Shown one piece after another: positions 1 through 8,316 of a stretch of DNA of 64,000 bases. Positions within the stretch are counted from its first letter, which is position 1. Each line of letters starts with the position of its first letter. The notes under the pieces are model-generated. The model did no database searches. It saw nothing but the letters and a program-made list of their open reading frames with translations, and had not been told where the DNA came from. Source of the stretch: Yoonia maricola (lineage in GTDB: Bacteria > Pseudomonadota > Alphaproteobacteria > Rhodobacterales > Rhodobacteraceae); assembly GCF_002797915.1 (NCBI RefSeq), contig NZ_PGTY01000001.1, positions 1,302,001 to 1,366,000 on the forward strand, written 5' to 3'. The position numbers and the translations under genes were made by a program.

Positions 1-930
1 CGCGACCCTGCCTTTGTGGGGCAAACCAAAGACCGGCTCTCGACTGAAGCGGCGGCAAAAATGACCGAAGGGGCGGTGCGCGATCACTTTGACAACTGGC
101 TGGCGAATGACACGAAATCCGCAGGTGCGATCCTTGATTTTCTTGTGCTACGCGCCGAAGAACGGCTGCGCCGCCGTCAGGAAAAAGAAACCGCACGCAA
201 GTCCGCGACAAAAAAACTGCGCCTGCCTGGCAAGCTGACCGATTGCACCAGCAAAGACCGGGTCGGGACCGAGCTTTTCATCGTCGAGGGCGATAGTGCG
301 GGCGGCTCTGGCAAAGGCGCGCGCGACCGCAAGACGCAAGCGCTGCTGCCGCTCAAGGGTAAAATCCTCAACGTGTTGGGCGCTGCGTCATCGAAGCTCA
401 CGACAAACGCCGAAATCAACGACCTCTGCGAAGCGCTCGGCGTCGGCATGGGCACGCGGTTCAACGTCGACGACCTGCGCTACGACAAGATCATCATCAT
501 GACCGACGCGGACGTCGACGGCGCACATATCGCGTCGCTCCTGATGACGTTCTTCTTCACCCAGATGCGGCCCTTGATCGACCAGGGGCACCTCTACCTC
601 GCCTGCCCGCCGCTCTACCGGCTGACGCAAGGGGCCAAACGGGTCTACGTGGCGGACGACGCGGAAAAAGACGCGGTGATGGCCAAGGGCTTGGGCGGCA
701 AGGGTAAAATCGACGTCCAACGTTTCAAAGGCTTGGGCGAAATGGACGCCAAGGACCTGAAAGAAACGACAATGGACCCCGCCACGCGCAAACTGATCCG
801 CGTGACCGTGCATGATGATGAGCCGGGGGATACGGCGGATCTGGTGGAGCGTCTGATGGGGAAGAAGCCAGAGCTGCGGTTCCAGTACATTCAGGAAAAC
901 GCGCGGTTTGTGGAGGAGTTGGATGTTTGA
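1..930 (+). CDS. parE: DNA topoisomerase IV subunit B, C-terminal part (5' end outside window)
   Basis: This is the last 309 residues of a type IIA topoisomerase B subunit. The frame is open from base 1, so the true start lies upstream. The TOPRIM domain is clear: IVEGDSAGGS carries the catalytic Glu and DADVDGAH carries the metal-binding Asp cluster. The C-terminal QRFKGLGEMD and the terminal ENARFVEELDV are typical of ParE/GyrB tails. The tail lacks the long insert found in proteobacterial GyrB, which favours ParE, the chromosome-decatenating enzyme acting with ParC. A GGGGGAG motif just after its stop serves the next gene. Confidence 0.95.
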   Translation, partial: RDPAFVGQTKDRLSTEAAAKMTEGAVRDHFDNWLANDTKSAGAILDFLVLRAEERLRRRQEKETARKSATKKLRLPGKLTDCTSKDRVGTELFIVEGDSAGGSGKGARDRKTQALLPLKGKILNVLGAASSKLTTNAEINDLCEALGVGMGTRFNVDDLRYDKIIIMTDADVDGAHIASLLMTFFFTQMRPLIDQGHLYLACPPLYRLTQGAKRVYVADDAEKDAVMAKGLGGKGKIDVQRFKGLGEMDAKDLKETTMDPATRKLIRVTVHDDEPGDTADLVERLMGKKPELRFQYIQENARFVEELDV

Positions 931-944
931 GGGGGAGTAGCTAA

Positions 945-1631
945 TTGACACGGCTTTCATGGTTTGGGGTTGGGCTAACACTGCTTTATTTGGGCGCGAT
1001 ACTGCTGTTCATGATGTTGAATTGGGTGTCCTTTCTGTCCCTGAAGCCGAATGAGTGGGGTGATTTCCTTGCAGGAAGCTTCGGTCCTTTGGCCATTTTC
1101 TGGCTGGTACTAGGTTTTTTTCAACAAGGGCAAGAATTACGTCTTCAGGTAAAGGAACTGGCGCTGTCGGTAGAACAGCAAAAGGAGTCAGTTAGCGTGA
1201 CCCGCGATGCCTTAGACCACGATCAGTTGCTACAGCGCGAGAAGGAACAAGCACGAATCAAAAGCATTCAGCCAAGCTTCTCCATCATTGCATCTGGAGG
1301 ATCACAGCAAGGTGGCCACAACGGAAAGATAACAAATACAGTCACCGTCACAAATACTCGTTCAAGTGCCTCAAACGTTAGCCTCGTATTCCAGCCGCCA
1401 GTTCACGCCGGTGGTCTGAACTTTAAGCCGTTTTGGTCCAAGGGCGAGGACGTCCGTCTCAGCATACAATTTGAGCCAACGGGACCACCTGAAAAACGTG
1501 AATTGAGAATTTCCTACACCGACACAGACGGACAAAGTCATAGCCTATACTACAACTTTGCGCCGATAGAAAAAGAACCGACAAGCATGAACGTAAGCCT
1601 TGATAGGGCGGAATTGGCGGCGAGCATCTGA
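945..1631 (+). CDS. Hypothetical two-helix membrane protein with coiled coil
   Basis: I do not recognise a family. The protein has 228 residues and a TTG start preceded at good distance by GGGGGAG (931-937). Two hydrophobic segments (about residues 7-28 and 42-62) are followed by a charged, probably coiled-coil stretch (about 63-105, rich in Glu, Gln and Lys). A soluble beta-rich region follows, containing ITNTVTVTNTRSS. That layout suggests a membrane anchor with a cytoplasmic or periplasmic domain. Its base composition looks more AT-rich than its neighbours, with rare codons such as TTA and ATA. This suggests, without proving it, acquisition from elsewhere. No operon partner is evident. Confidence 0.75.
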   Translation: MTRLSWFGVGLTLLYLGAILLFMMLNWVSFLSLKPNEWGDFLAGSFGPLAIFWLVLGFFQQGQELRLQVKELALSVEQQKESVSVTRDALDHDQLLQREKEQARIKSIQPSFSIIASGGSQQGGHNGKITNTVTVTNTRSSASNVSLVFQPPVHAGGLNFKPFWSKGEDVRLSIQFEPTGPPEKRELRISYTDTDGQSHSLYYNFAPIEKEPTSMNVSLDRAELAASI

Positions 1632-1951
1632 AGGCAAGCCGTACGGTGAGCATTCATGCGCGTTGTCAACAAATCAGCCCATTAAGTCGCGCCTCTCTGC
1701 CGCAACTCACGAAACTCTCCTGATAGTCACACCATTGCAAAAGAACTCCCGGGGCGATGCCCGGCGATGCCGGGCAGGATGCTTGGGGAGCGGCTGTGTC
1801 AGACTTGCCGGGGAGAGCCCCGGCCTATGGGTGCTGCGCCGTACGTCGGGGCCTGCCCCGACACACACCCTGTACGTACACCATATGTACAGCATCTGTA
1901 CGCCATCCATACGCCCCTTTCCCAGCGCCAAATCCGCCCTATCTCACCCTC
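1632..1951. other. Gene-free stretch with three consecutive GC-rich hairpins
   Basis: No credible gene was found in these 320 bases. Three perfect short inverted repeats follow one another: GCCCGGC/GCCGGGC (1759-1775, 3-base loop), GCCGGGG/CCCCGGC (1807-1824, 4-base loop) and TCGGGG/CCCCGA (1846-1861, 4-base loop). Immediately downstream are a perfect 10-base palindrome TGTACGTACA (1871-1880) and two more TGTAC words (1886, 1897). None of the hairpins has a T run, so they are not classical terminators. They could be REP-like repeats or processed RNA structure. Confidence 0.5.
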
Positions 1952-2686
1952 ATGCGCCATGTCATCCTCGCCCTGTTCCTCGCCCTGTTCCTCGCCTCCC
2001 CTCTCGCCGCGCAAGAGGTCGAAACCGATCTCGAACTTGTACTGCTGGCCGACGCCTCAGGCTCAATCGACGCGGATGAACTGCTCTTCCAACGCCAATC
2101 CTACGCCATCGCGATCACCGATCCGGCGGTTGTTTCGGCGATCGAAAACACGCTTTATGGCTCTATCGCCGTCACCTATGTGGAATGGGCGCAGAACCAG
2201 GCCACGGTCGTGGATTGGACCATCATCGCGGATATGGACAGCGCTGTCCGCTTTGCCGAAGCACTGATCGGCCCGCCGCGTCAGGCCAGCGGGCGCAATG
2301 CCATTGGGTCCGCGCTACTTTACGGTAAAGACCAGATAGAAGGCAATGATATCAGAGGCTTCCGCCGCGTGATCGACTTTTCCGGCGACACGATGGGCAA
2401 CAGCTATGGACCGCCGATCACGGTGGCGCGGGACGAGGTCGTCGCCGCGGGCATCACCATCAACGCCCTGCCGATCCTGCGCAACGAGAGCTTCCAGAAC
2501 TTCGATCTGCCCGCCGCCTATGAGGCCAATATCATCGGCGGGCCCAATGCATTCGTTATGCCCGCGCAATCGGGGCCAGAGTTCACCGATGCGGTCCGTC
2601 GCAAGCTGATCTTGGAGATCGCAGGCACAACCCCGCAGACAGAGTTCGCCTCACTCCTGTTGGATAGCCTCGACGCGCGCGAGTAA
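1952..2686 (+). CDS. DUF1194 (VWA-like) exported protein
   Basis: The protein has 244 residues and is of the DUF1194 type, a von Willebrand A-like family common in Rhodobacterales. I chose the ATG at 1952 because it directly precedes a strong signal peptide (MRHVILALFLALFLASPLAAQ); longer in-frame extensions upstream are hairpin-rich non-coding sequence. LLADASGSID near residue 30 is the MIDAS-like DxSxS metal site, and VIDFSGDTMG lies in the middle of the fold. The product is probably periplasmic. Its function is unknown in the family and the neighbours give no clue. Confidence 0.85.
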   Translation: MRHVILALFLALFLASPLAAQEVETDLELVLLADASGSIDADELLFQRQSYAIAITDPAVVSAIENTLYGSIAVTYVEWAQNQATVVDWTIIADMDSAVRFAEALIGPPRQASGRNAIGSALLYGKDQIEGNDIRGFRRVIDFSGDTMGNSYGPPITVARDEVVAAGITINALPILRNESFQNFDLPAAYEANIIGGPNAFVMPAQSGPEFTDAVRRKLILEIAGTTPQTEFASLLLDSLDARE

Positions 2687-2857
2687 ATTAACAATTTATC
2701 AATCCGTTTAGACATTTACGGCAAATCCTTAGTCGAAAAGAACTGATCCTCCCTTGCGCCCTTGCCGGACGCGAAACCGGCGACTATGACATTCAAACGC
2801 AACACCTGCGTGTTCTTGATGACGATACAATGTCATCCAATTGGATGAACGGGGACG

Positions 2858-3577
2858 ATGATGAAGGTTTTGATCAAACGCAGCTATGTCCAGCTAATGC
2901 GGATATTAGGTTTCATTTTCAGCAGCATAGGCGTCTTGCGCTGGCTTGAACGGCGGCAAGACAACCGGATATTTCATTGGTTCCGCTCGCTCTTTGCCAT
3001 TTATGATCTGGACCAGATGATTGCGCTTGATGTCCCGTGGTGGACCTATGATGCGATTGACGCCGTCGATGCATTCCTTACGGATCATCCCGATGCAACC
3101 GTTTTTGAGTATGGCAGCGGAGCAAGTACCGTTTGGCTGGCAAAACGCGCGGGGACGGTCGCAAGCGTTGAACATGATGAAGCATGGTACTTGCTCATGC
3201 AAAGCCGGATAGGCGCTCTTAAAAATGCAAAAATCACCCATGTCCCTGCTGATCCAGATTTGAGCCAGGATCCGCTTTATCATGCTCAAAAGGAAGGCTA
3301 CGCAGGGCAGAGTTTCGAAGCTTATGCAAAAGAGATCATGGCAAAGGCGAAACGTTACGACGTGATCGTTATCGACGGACGCGCGCGCGTCGCTTGTCTG
3401 GAGACGGCCAAACATTTCTTGGCTCCTGACGGTATTATCGTTTTTGACAACACAAAAAGGCAGCGTTACCAGCGCGCTATCACAGAGAGTGCGCTGAACG
3501 AGCAGCCGCTGCCCGGTCTTACACCATCACTGCCGTACCCTGACAAAACAACCTTATTGACAGCAAAAGACATTTGA
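2858..3577 (+). CDS. Class I SAM-dependent methyltransferase-like protein
   Basis: The protein has 239 residues. After a basic, partly hydrophobic N-terminus, VFEYGSGASTVWLAKR (about residues 82-97) matches SAM-binding motif I and VIVIDGRARVACLETA (about 169-184) matches the motif IV/V region. This indicates a Rossmann methyltransferase fold, similar to proteins often found with polysaccharide or FkbM-type genes. The substrate is unknown. Two ATG codons are adjacent (2858 and 2861); GGGGA at 2851-2855 suits the second slightly better. The gene stands alone and converges on the next. Confidence 0.75.
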   Translation: MMKVLIKRSYVQLMRILGFIFSSIGVLRWLERRQDNRIFHWFRSLFAIYDLDQMIALDVPWWTYDAIDAVDAFLTDHPDATVFEYGSGASTVWLAKRAGTVASVEHDEAWYLLMQSRIGALKNAKITHVPADPDLSQDPLYHAQKEGYAGQSFEAYAKEIMAKAKRYDVIVIDGRARVACLETAKHFLAPDGIIVFDNTKRQRYQRAITESALNEQPLPGLTPSLPYPDKTTLLTAKDI

Positions 3578-3630
3578 TTTTCGGACTCGCGCGTAACGCG
3601 CTCTCGCCGCCCGTTGATGCATATCAACTT

Positions 3631-4272
3631 TTACCGCAAGCTTAGATTGCCAATCGCTGCACGGATCATTGTATCGGTGTCATCGCTGTCGCCAGACACA
3701 GCCAACCCGACCAGCGCACCTTTTTCGCCGCCGAAGGCGCGCGCATAATCTGCTGCAAGATCAACGCTTTCGCTGAAAGCGCCAGTACCTGCCTGCCGCA
3801 AGGCAATGGTCACGCCCTGCCCCTGCGGACCGTAGGGCGATGGGATGACTTGACCGCGGGAATGGTTCCCACCCCAAGCATATTGTATGATGCGCACGTC
3901 ATCATTGCCTAAAAGGCTGCGAATGTTGGCCCCTTCCAGACTGGGCGCGATACTTTCAGGCACAAACACAAAATACAGAGATATATTGCGATCATCCCCA
4001 CCTTTTCGGCTCAGGTCGGTTGCAGGCACCGATTGCTCCACTGTCCAGCTCCAGGCTGCCCCGCTGGACCCCCAATCAGTACGGGCCACCCGGCTCCACG
4101 CGATTGAGACAGATCCATCTGACACGAGCCCCAAGTTTTGCCCAAAGCTGTAGTCATTCGAACTAAAGAGCGACAGGCGTTGTTCCTGCCAACCCGTGCT
4201 GAAATTGACAGGCCCCGCCGTCGCGCTGACGGTAGTGGCAAGGGCCAAAGCTGTGGAAAGTAAAAAACGCAT
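3631..4272 (-). CDS. DUF3047 family exported protein
   Basis: The protein has 213 residues. The ATG at 4272 is preferred over the in-frame TTG at 4296 because AAGGA lies about ten bases upstream of it and the product then opens with a clean signal peptide (MRFLLSTALALATTVSATA). The body contains the DUF3047 pattern: WSW near the N-terminal half, RNISLYFVFV, IIQYAWGGNHSRGQVIPSPY and GLAVSGDSDDTDT near the C-terminus. It is probably a periplasmic beta-sandwich protein of unknown role. The gene is downstream of, and probably transcribed with, the cytochrome c gene. Confidence 0.8.
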   Translation of the reverse strand: MRFLLSTALALATTVSATAGPVNFSTGWQEQRLSLFSSNDYSFGQNLGLVSDGSVSIAWSRVARTDWGSSGAAWSWTVEQSVPATDLSRKGGDDRNISLYFVFVPESIAPSLEGANIRSLLGNDDVRIIQYAWGGNHSRGQVIPSPYGPQGQGVTIALRQAGTGAFSESVDLAADYARAFGGEKGALVGLAVSGDSDDTDTMIRAAIGNLSLR

Positions 4273-4370
4273 GGGTACGGTATCCTTCGTAGACAATTAC
4301 AAAAGACCTACCGCAAGATGCACTGCCAGAAACCCGTCAGGGGCTCATGTCACGTGAATGTCAGATTTGG

Positions 4371-4754
4371 TTACTGCTGAATGCTCTCCAGATACTCGGT
4401 CAGTACCAGCAATTTCATGGGCACCGGTGTGCCAAGCCCATCGTTTTCAACGATCACGGTCTCGCCAAGATCGCCTGCACCGAACTCTGGCATGGCCACG
4501 CTAAAATGCGCACCACGGTCTAACCCATCAATCGTGCTCATCACCTGATTTGTCGGGAAAACGCCGCCATTGCGGGCCGCGATTGTTGTCAAATCCGGGG
4601 GGGCTACTGCAAGGTCGCGCGCCGCTGGTCCATCACCCGTCGCACTTGAGCCATGACAGCTTGCGCAGTTTTCAAGATAGGCCGTGCGCCCATCGACGGG
4701 CTCATCAACACAAGCCGTCAGGCCCAGTACTGCCAGAATGATCAAATGCCGCAT
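4371..4754 (-). CDS. Class I cytochrome c lipoprotein
   Basis: The protein has 127 residues. The ATG at 4754 follows an AGGAGG ribosome site. The N-terminus is a lipoprotein signal with lipobox LTAC (MRHLIILAVLGLTAC), so the mature protein should be anchored through Cys15. The haem-binding motif CASCH follows at about residues 31-35. VAMPEF is a likely source of the distal Met ligand. A small periplasmic, membrane-tethered electron carrier is the best reading. No oxidase or dehydrogenase partner is adjacent. Confidence 0.88.
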   Translation of the reverse strand: MRHLIILAVLGLTACVDEPVDGRTAYLENCASCHGSSATGDGPAARDLAVAPPDLTTIAARNGGVFPTNQVMSTIDGLDRGAHFSVAMPEFGAGDLGETVIVENDGLGTPVPMKLLVLTEYLESIQQ

Positions 4755-4860
4755 GTCTCGCCTCCTGTTTTGGTCGGAATGTAACAAATCCATCCCGCCC
4801 TCCACTATGATCTATGTCATTCCCACTTTAGGATTGCTGTAAACCAGCAAAGGACCGCCC

Positions 4861-5295
4861 ATGCCACACCATATTCTGATCATGCTCGCAGCTGGGATTG
4901 GCATACCTGTGCTGGCCGCCCTGAACGCAGCCTTGGGTCGGCACATCGGATCGCCAGCGGTGGCCGCCACCGTTTTGTTTGTCGTCGCTTTTGCTATCTC
5001 TGCATCGGTCGCAATGATGACCAATCCACAGGCTGTGACCAAGCTGATCACCGCCCCGAAACACCTGTTTCTGGGCGGCACTTTCGTGGCGTTCTACGTG
5101 CTGTCGATCACCTGGATTGCACCCAGCATGGGTGTCGGGAACGCGGTTTTCCTTGTGTTGTTGGGGCAACTTATTTCGGCGGCAGCCATTGACCATTTCG
5201 GTTTGTTCAGCGCACAAGCCGCGCCCTTAACACCCACGCGGGCGGCCGGGATCGCGCTTATGGCGGCCGGTGTTTTTGTTACGCAGAAAGCGTAA
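4861..5295 (+). CDS. DMT family transporter, YdcZ/DUF606 type
   Basis: The protein has 144 residues with about five hydrophobic helices and few charged residues. The opening HILIMLAAGIGIPVLAALNAALGR and GGTFVAFYVLSITWIAPSMG match the YdcZ/DUF606 branch of the drug/metabolite transporter superfamily. That branch consists of half-size proteins that presumably dimerise. The substrate is unknown. The 3' end overlaps the convergent oxidoreductase gene by 17 bases. The start region faces the cytochrome c gene across about 106 bases, which should hold divergent promoters. Confidence 0.85.
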   Translation: MPHHILIMLAAGIGIPVLAALNAALGRHIGSPAVAATVLFVVAFAISASVAMMTNPQAVTKLITAPKHLFLGGTFVAFYVLSITWIAPSMGVGNAVFLVLLGQLISAAAIDHFGLFSAQAAPLTPTRAAGIALMAAGVFVTQKA

Positions 5296-6253
5296 GCACT
5301 AGGTTCCATAGCGCATCGGGCACATCAACCTGCGTCATCACATGCCTGTCCGCACCAGGAATGCGACCACCCTCTTGTGCTGCGACAGCCTCTGCCACCC
5401 GCGCAAAACGCGCGCCAAAGTCAGCGTGATAAGTGCCCGGATCCATCAGGATATAGAATTGTCCCAGATCATGCGGCTTACCCTCGGGCACCTTCAACCC
5501 GGCCACATCAAGCGAGTTGACCGACCCGGTCATCCCCGCCGCCAGCAGTTCGACCATCAACCCAAAACCCCAGCCCTTATAGCCACCGGCACTGACCAAA
5601 GCACCTTTCAGCGCGGCCTCAGGGTCGGTCGTTGGCGCGCCGCTTTCGTCCACGGCCCAGCCCAGCGGGATACTCTCGCCTGCCGCCTTGGCCATGGTGA
5701 TCTTGCCCAATGCCACGGCGGAGGTTGAGAAATCAAAGTGCATTGCAGGCCCGTCGTCACCGGGCACGGTCATCGCAATCGGGTTTGTGCCGATCACCCG
5801 CTGATTTCCACCCGGCGGGGCCACAACAGGGGATGCATTCGTCATCCCGATCCCGATCAGCCCGGCTTGCGCGATCTGCTCGGTAAAGAAACCCAGCGAG
5901 GTGCAGGTATGCGCATGCGCCACTGCCAGTGTGGTCACCCCGTTTTCCTTAGCGGCTGCAATCGCTTCTGGCAAAGCGGCAGCAAAGGCTGGTTGCGCAA
6001 AGCCGAATTTCGCATCTGCCAGCACAGCGCCCGGTCGCGGACGCGTGACAACCGGATCAACTGTACCATCCACCCGGCCCGATCGAAGCTGGGTGCAATA
6101 GCTTTCCAGATAATACAACCCACAGATGACATTGCCCAAAGCCTCTGCCCGCGCGACGGCCCTTGCTACTGCTGCCGCCTGCACCTCACCTGCGCCATGC
6201 GCCAGCAGGGCTGCGCGGCTTCGTGCCTCAATCTCTGTCACCGATACTTTCAT
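5279..6253 (-). CDS. Ldh family (malate/L-lactate-type) NAD(P)H oxidoreductase
   Basis: The protein has 324 residues and belongs to the Ldh_2 family (YlbC/MdhC-like), which reduces or oxidises 2-keto/2-hydroxy acids or related imines with NAD(P). Family landmarks are AHAHTCTSLGFFTEQIA, IGIGMTNASPVVAPPGG and GTNPIAMTVPG in the N-terminal half, and GGYKGWGFGLMVELL later. The exact substrate cannot be read; malate, lactate, ureidoglycolate and 2,3-diketogulonate are all used in this family. The start codon overlaps the lolD stop as ATGA (6250-6253), implying translational coupling to the Lol genes. Confidence 0.85.
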   Translation of the reverse strand: MKVSVTEIEARSRAALLAHGAGEVQAAAVARAVARAEALGNVICGLYYLESYCTQLRSGRVDGTVDPVVTRPRPGAVLADAKFGFAQPAFAAALPEAIAAAKENGVTTLAVAHAHTCTSLGFFTEQIAQAGLIGIGMTNASPVVAPPGGNQRVIGTNPIAMTVPGDDGPAMHFDFSTSAVALGKITMAKAAGESIPLGWAVDESGAPTTDPEAALKGALVSAGGYKGWGFGLMVELLAAGMTGSVNSLDVAGLKVPEGKPHDLGQFYILMDPGTYHADFGARFARVAEAVAAQEGGRIPGADRHVMTQVDVPDALWNLVLTLSA

Positions 6254-6933
6254 GACGTCTCCAAAACGCCAGCATTCAGGCGCACCTGCCGGTCCATCCG
6301 GGCGGCAAGATCAAGGTTATGGGTCGCGATGACTGCCGCAAGGCCGGTATCGCGGACCAATGTCATCAGTGTATCAAAAACGCGGTCTGACGTATCAGGA
6401 TCAAGGTTCCCCGTCGGCTCATCCGCCAACAACAGTGACGGCTCATTGGCAAGGGCACGACAAAAAGCGACCCGCTGTTGTTCGCCACCAGACAGGGCAG
6501 CGGGGCGGTGCGTCGCGCGCTCGGCAATCCCCACACGGTCGAGTAATGATAACGCGCGCGTGCCGGCTGTCTTGTCAGCCACACCATTGGCCAGCTGTGG
6601 CAGAACGATGTTTTCCAACGCCGTGAACTCCGGCAGCAGGTGATGAAACTGATAGATAAACCCAACGGTCGAACGCCGCACGGCGGTGCGCTTGCGGTCA
6701 GACAGGCTGCTCATGTCGGTACCTTCGATCTGCACGGTCCCGCTGTCAGGCGTATCAAGTAGCCCCGCAATATGCAGCAAGGTTGATTTCCCCGCCCCAG
6801 AAGGTGCGACCAAGGCCACAACCTCGCCCGGTTTCACATTGAGTGAGACACCCTGCAGCACCCGCACTTCATTGGGTTTACCCGCGTTGTAGGACTTGGT
6901 CAGATCAGTGACCTGCAACGTGTGTTCACTCAT
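6250..6933 (-). CDS. lolD: Lipoprotein-releasing ABC transporter ATP-binding protein LolD
   Basis: The protein has 227 residues starting at ATG 6933 (MSEHTLQVTDLTKSY); an ATG five codons upstream is also possible. Walker A is APSGAGKS, signature LSGGEQQRVA and Walker B LLLADEPTGNLD. The first Walker A residue is Ala where Gly is usual; it lies outside the phosphate-contacting core. With the adjacent permease it should power transfer of outer-membrane lipoproteins from the inner membrane to LolA. Its start overlaps the permease stop by eight bases and its stop overlaps the next start, so the three genes look co-translated. Confidence 0.93.
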   Translation of the reverse strand: MSEHTLQVTDLTKSYNAGKPNEVRVLQGVSLNVKPGEVVALVAPSGAGKSTLLHIAGLLDTPDSGTVQIEGTDMSSLSDRKRTAVRRSTVGFIYQFHHLLPEFTALENIVLPQLANGVADKTAGTRALSLLDRVGIAERATHRPAALSGGEQQRVAFCRALANEPSLLLADEPTGNLDPDTSDRVFDTLMTLVRDTGLAAVIATHNLDLAARMDRQVRLNAGVLETS

Positions 6934-8191
6934 AACGCAGCGCCTCAACCGGGTTCATGCGGGCCGCGCGGCGCGCGGGAAAGATCGTGATGATCCATGA
7001 TAGCCCCAGCGACAAGGACATCGCCTTGATCACATCCACCAGGCGTAATTCTGCAGGAATATTATAAATCCCCCTGATCGACGGGTCCCACACACCGCCA
7101 CCAGCAACATAGTTCACAAAACTAAAGATCGTATCGATGTAGATGGCGAATAAGCACCCCAAAAGCACGCCCAGCGCGGTTCCAATCGTCCCGATCCCCG
7201 CTCCGCAGATAAAAAAGATGCGCAGAATCGACCCTTCGCTTAGCCCCATGGTACGCAAAATGCCCACATCTCGGCCTTTGTTTTTGACCAGCATAATCAA
7301 CCCGCTGATGATGTTCATTGATGCCACCAGCACAAGGATCGACAGGATAATAAACATCACATTGTCCTCGATCGTCAGCGCACGCAGGAAGCGGCCCACA
7401 CGGTCCTGCCAGCTATAGGCCCACATACCGGGGCCTGCGGCATTTGCGATGTCTTGCTTCAACTCTTCGGATTGGTTGAGATCATCCAACCTGATCTCCA
7501 ACTCATCCGCCACACCGTCGCGGTTGAAAATCAACTGGGCCACATCAAACGGCAGATAGGCCCGCACCTCATCAATCTGGAAGCGCCCGGTCGAAAAAAT
7601 ATAGACCACCTCATAAGTATTGCGCCGGGTCGCTTGCCCCATGGGCGTGGCAGCACCGGAACGGGTGGTCAATTCGATCCGGTCGCCAATCGTCAACCCC
7701 AGATTTTCTGCCAGCGCAGATCCGATGGCGATGCCATTGGGTAAATCATCAAGATTGCCGATGGTACGTTCACTTTGCACAATGGCGTCCGAGGCTTTCA
7801 GATCCTCCAGCCGGATGCCATAAACATCTGCCAACCCAATCCGGCCAGAACCAGAGGCCATCGCCTGCCCGCGCACCAAGGGTGCTACGGACTGAACGCC
7901 TTCAATGGCGCGGACGTTCTCGGCCACCCCTTCAAAATCTTCGATCACGCCGCGTGGCATGACAACAGACACATGGGCATTCGCGCCTGCAATCGTATCA
8001 ACAAATTCAGCCCGAAACCCTGACCGCACGGCCAATGTAGCGATCAGCGCAAACACCGCCAGCGTGACACCAATCAAACTGATCCACGTCATCACGCTAA
8101 CGCCACCCTCGGCGCGTTTGGCGCGAATATAGCGCCACGCGATCATCCATTCGAATTTTGCAAAAGGACCTGTTGTCCTGACCTCAGCCAT
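6926..8191 (-). CDS. lolC: Lipoprotein-releasing ABC transporter permease, LolC/LolE family
   Basis: The protein has 421 residues. One transmembrane segment lies near the N-terminus (about residues 34-57, WISLIGVTLAVFALIATLAV), a large periplasmic MacB-like domain fills the middle, and three segments lie near the C-terminus (about 275-300, 320-350, 385-410). It ends with RMNPVEALRYE, the conserved FtsX-family terminus. Only one permease gene is present, as is usual in alphaproteobacteria, so it probably works as a homodimer with LolD. It lies downstream of the repeat/terminator-like element at 8264-8299. Confidence 0.92.
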   Translation of the reverse strand: MAEVRTTGPFAKFEWMIAWRYIRAKRAEGGVSVMTWISLIGVTLAVFALIATLAVRSGFRAEFVDTIAGANAHVSVVMPRGVIEDFEGVAENVRAIEGVQSVAPLVRGQAMASGSGRIGLADVYGIRLEDLKASDAIVQSERTIGNLDDLPNGIAIGSALAENLGLTIGDRIELTTRSGAATPMGQATRRNTYEVVYIFSTGRFQIDEVRAYLPFDVAQLIFNRDGVADELEIRLDDLNQSEELKQDIANAAGPGMWAYSWQDRVGRFLRALTIEDNVMFIILSILVLVASMNIISGLIMLVKNKGRDVGILRTMGLSEGSILRIFFICGAGIGTIGTALGVLLGCLFAIYIDTIFSFVNYVAGGGVWDPSIRGIYNIPAELRLVDVIKAMSLSLGLSWIITIFPARRAARMNPVEALRYE

Positions 8192-8263
8192 GCCTGCTCC
8201 TGCGTCGGGTTTGGCGCAAGGTGGTGCGCGGATACGGAATGGTCAAGGCCCCCAAGCTCCTTG

Positions 8264-8299
8264 CTTCATCTTGGCCCAAAAACTCCCGCCGGAGGCTCC
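8264..8299 (-). repeat. Dispersed 36-base element, copy 1 (terminator-like)
   Basis: On the minus strand it begins GGAGCCTCCGGCGGGAG and continues with TTTTT, then GGGCCAAGATGAAG. CTCC..GGAG forms a short stem before the T run, as in a weak intrinsic terminator. It sits between the DUF2937 gene and the lolC start, in the same orientation as these genes. The same 36 bases, with one difference, recur at 37200-37235. I recall this word as frequent in Rhodobacteraceae intergenic DNA, but I could not check that here. Confidence 0.6.
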
Positions 8300-8316
8300 T
8301 GCAGATGCAGCGTTCA

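Noticed and set aside
388..981. 197-codon minus-strand frame
   Set aside because: Antisense to parE TOPRIM coding sequence.
1871..1901. TGTAC words as an operator array
   Set aside because: Spacing is irregular (15 and 11 bases) and only the first is a full palindrome; no regulator can be named.
5738..6643. 301-codon plus-strand frame
   Set aside because: Antisense to the Ldh oxidoreductase and lolD, both with clear motifs; rich in Arg/Cys/His as typical for antisense frames.
6780..6810. Defective Walker A in LolD (Ala instead of first Gly)
   Set aside because: The phosphate-binding core SGAGKS is intact and this variant appears normal for alphaproteobacterial LolD.
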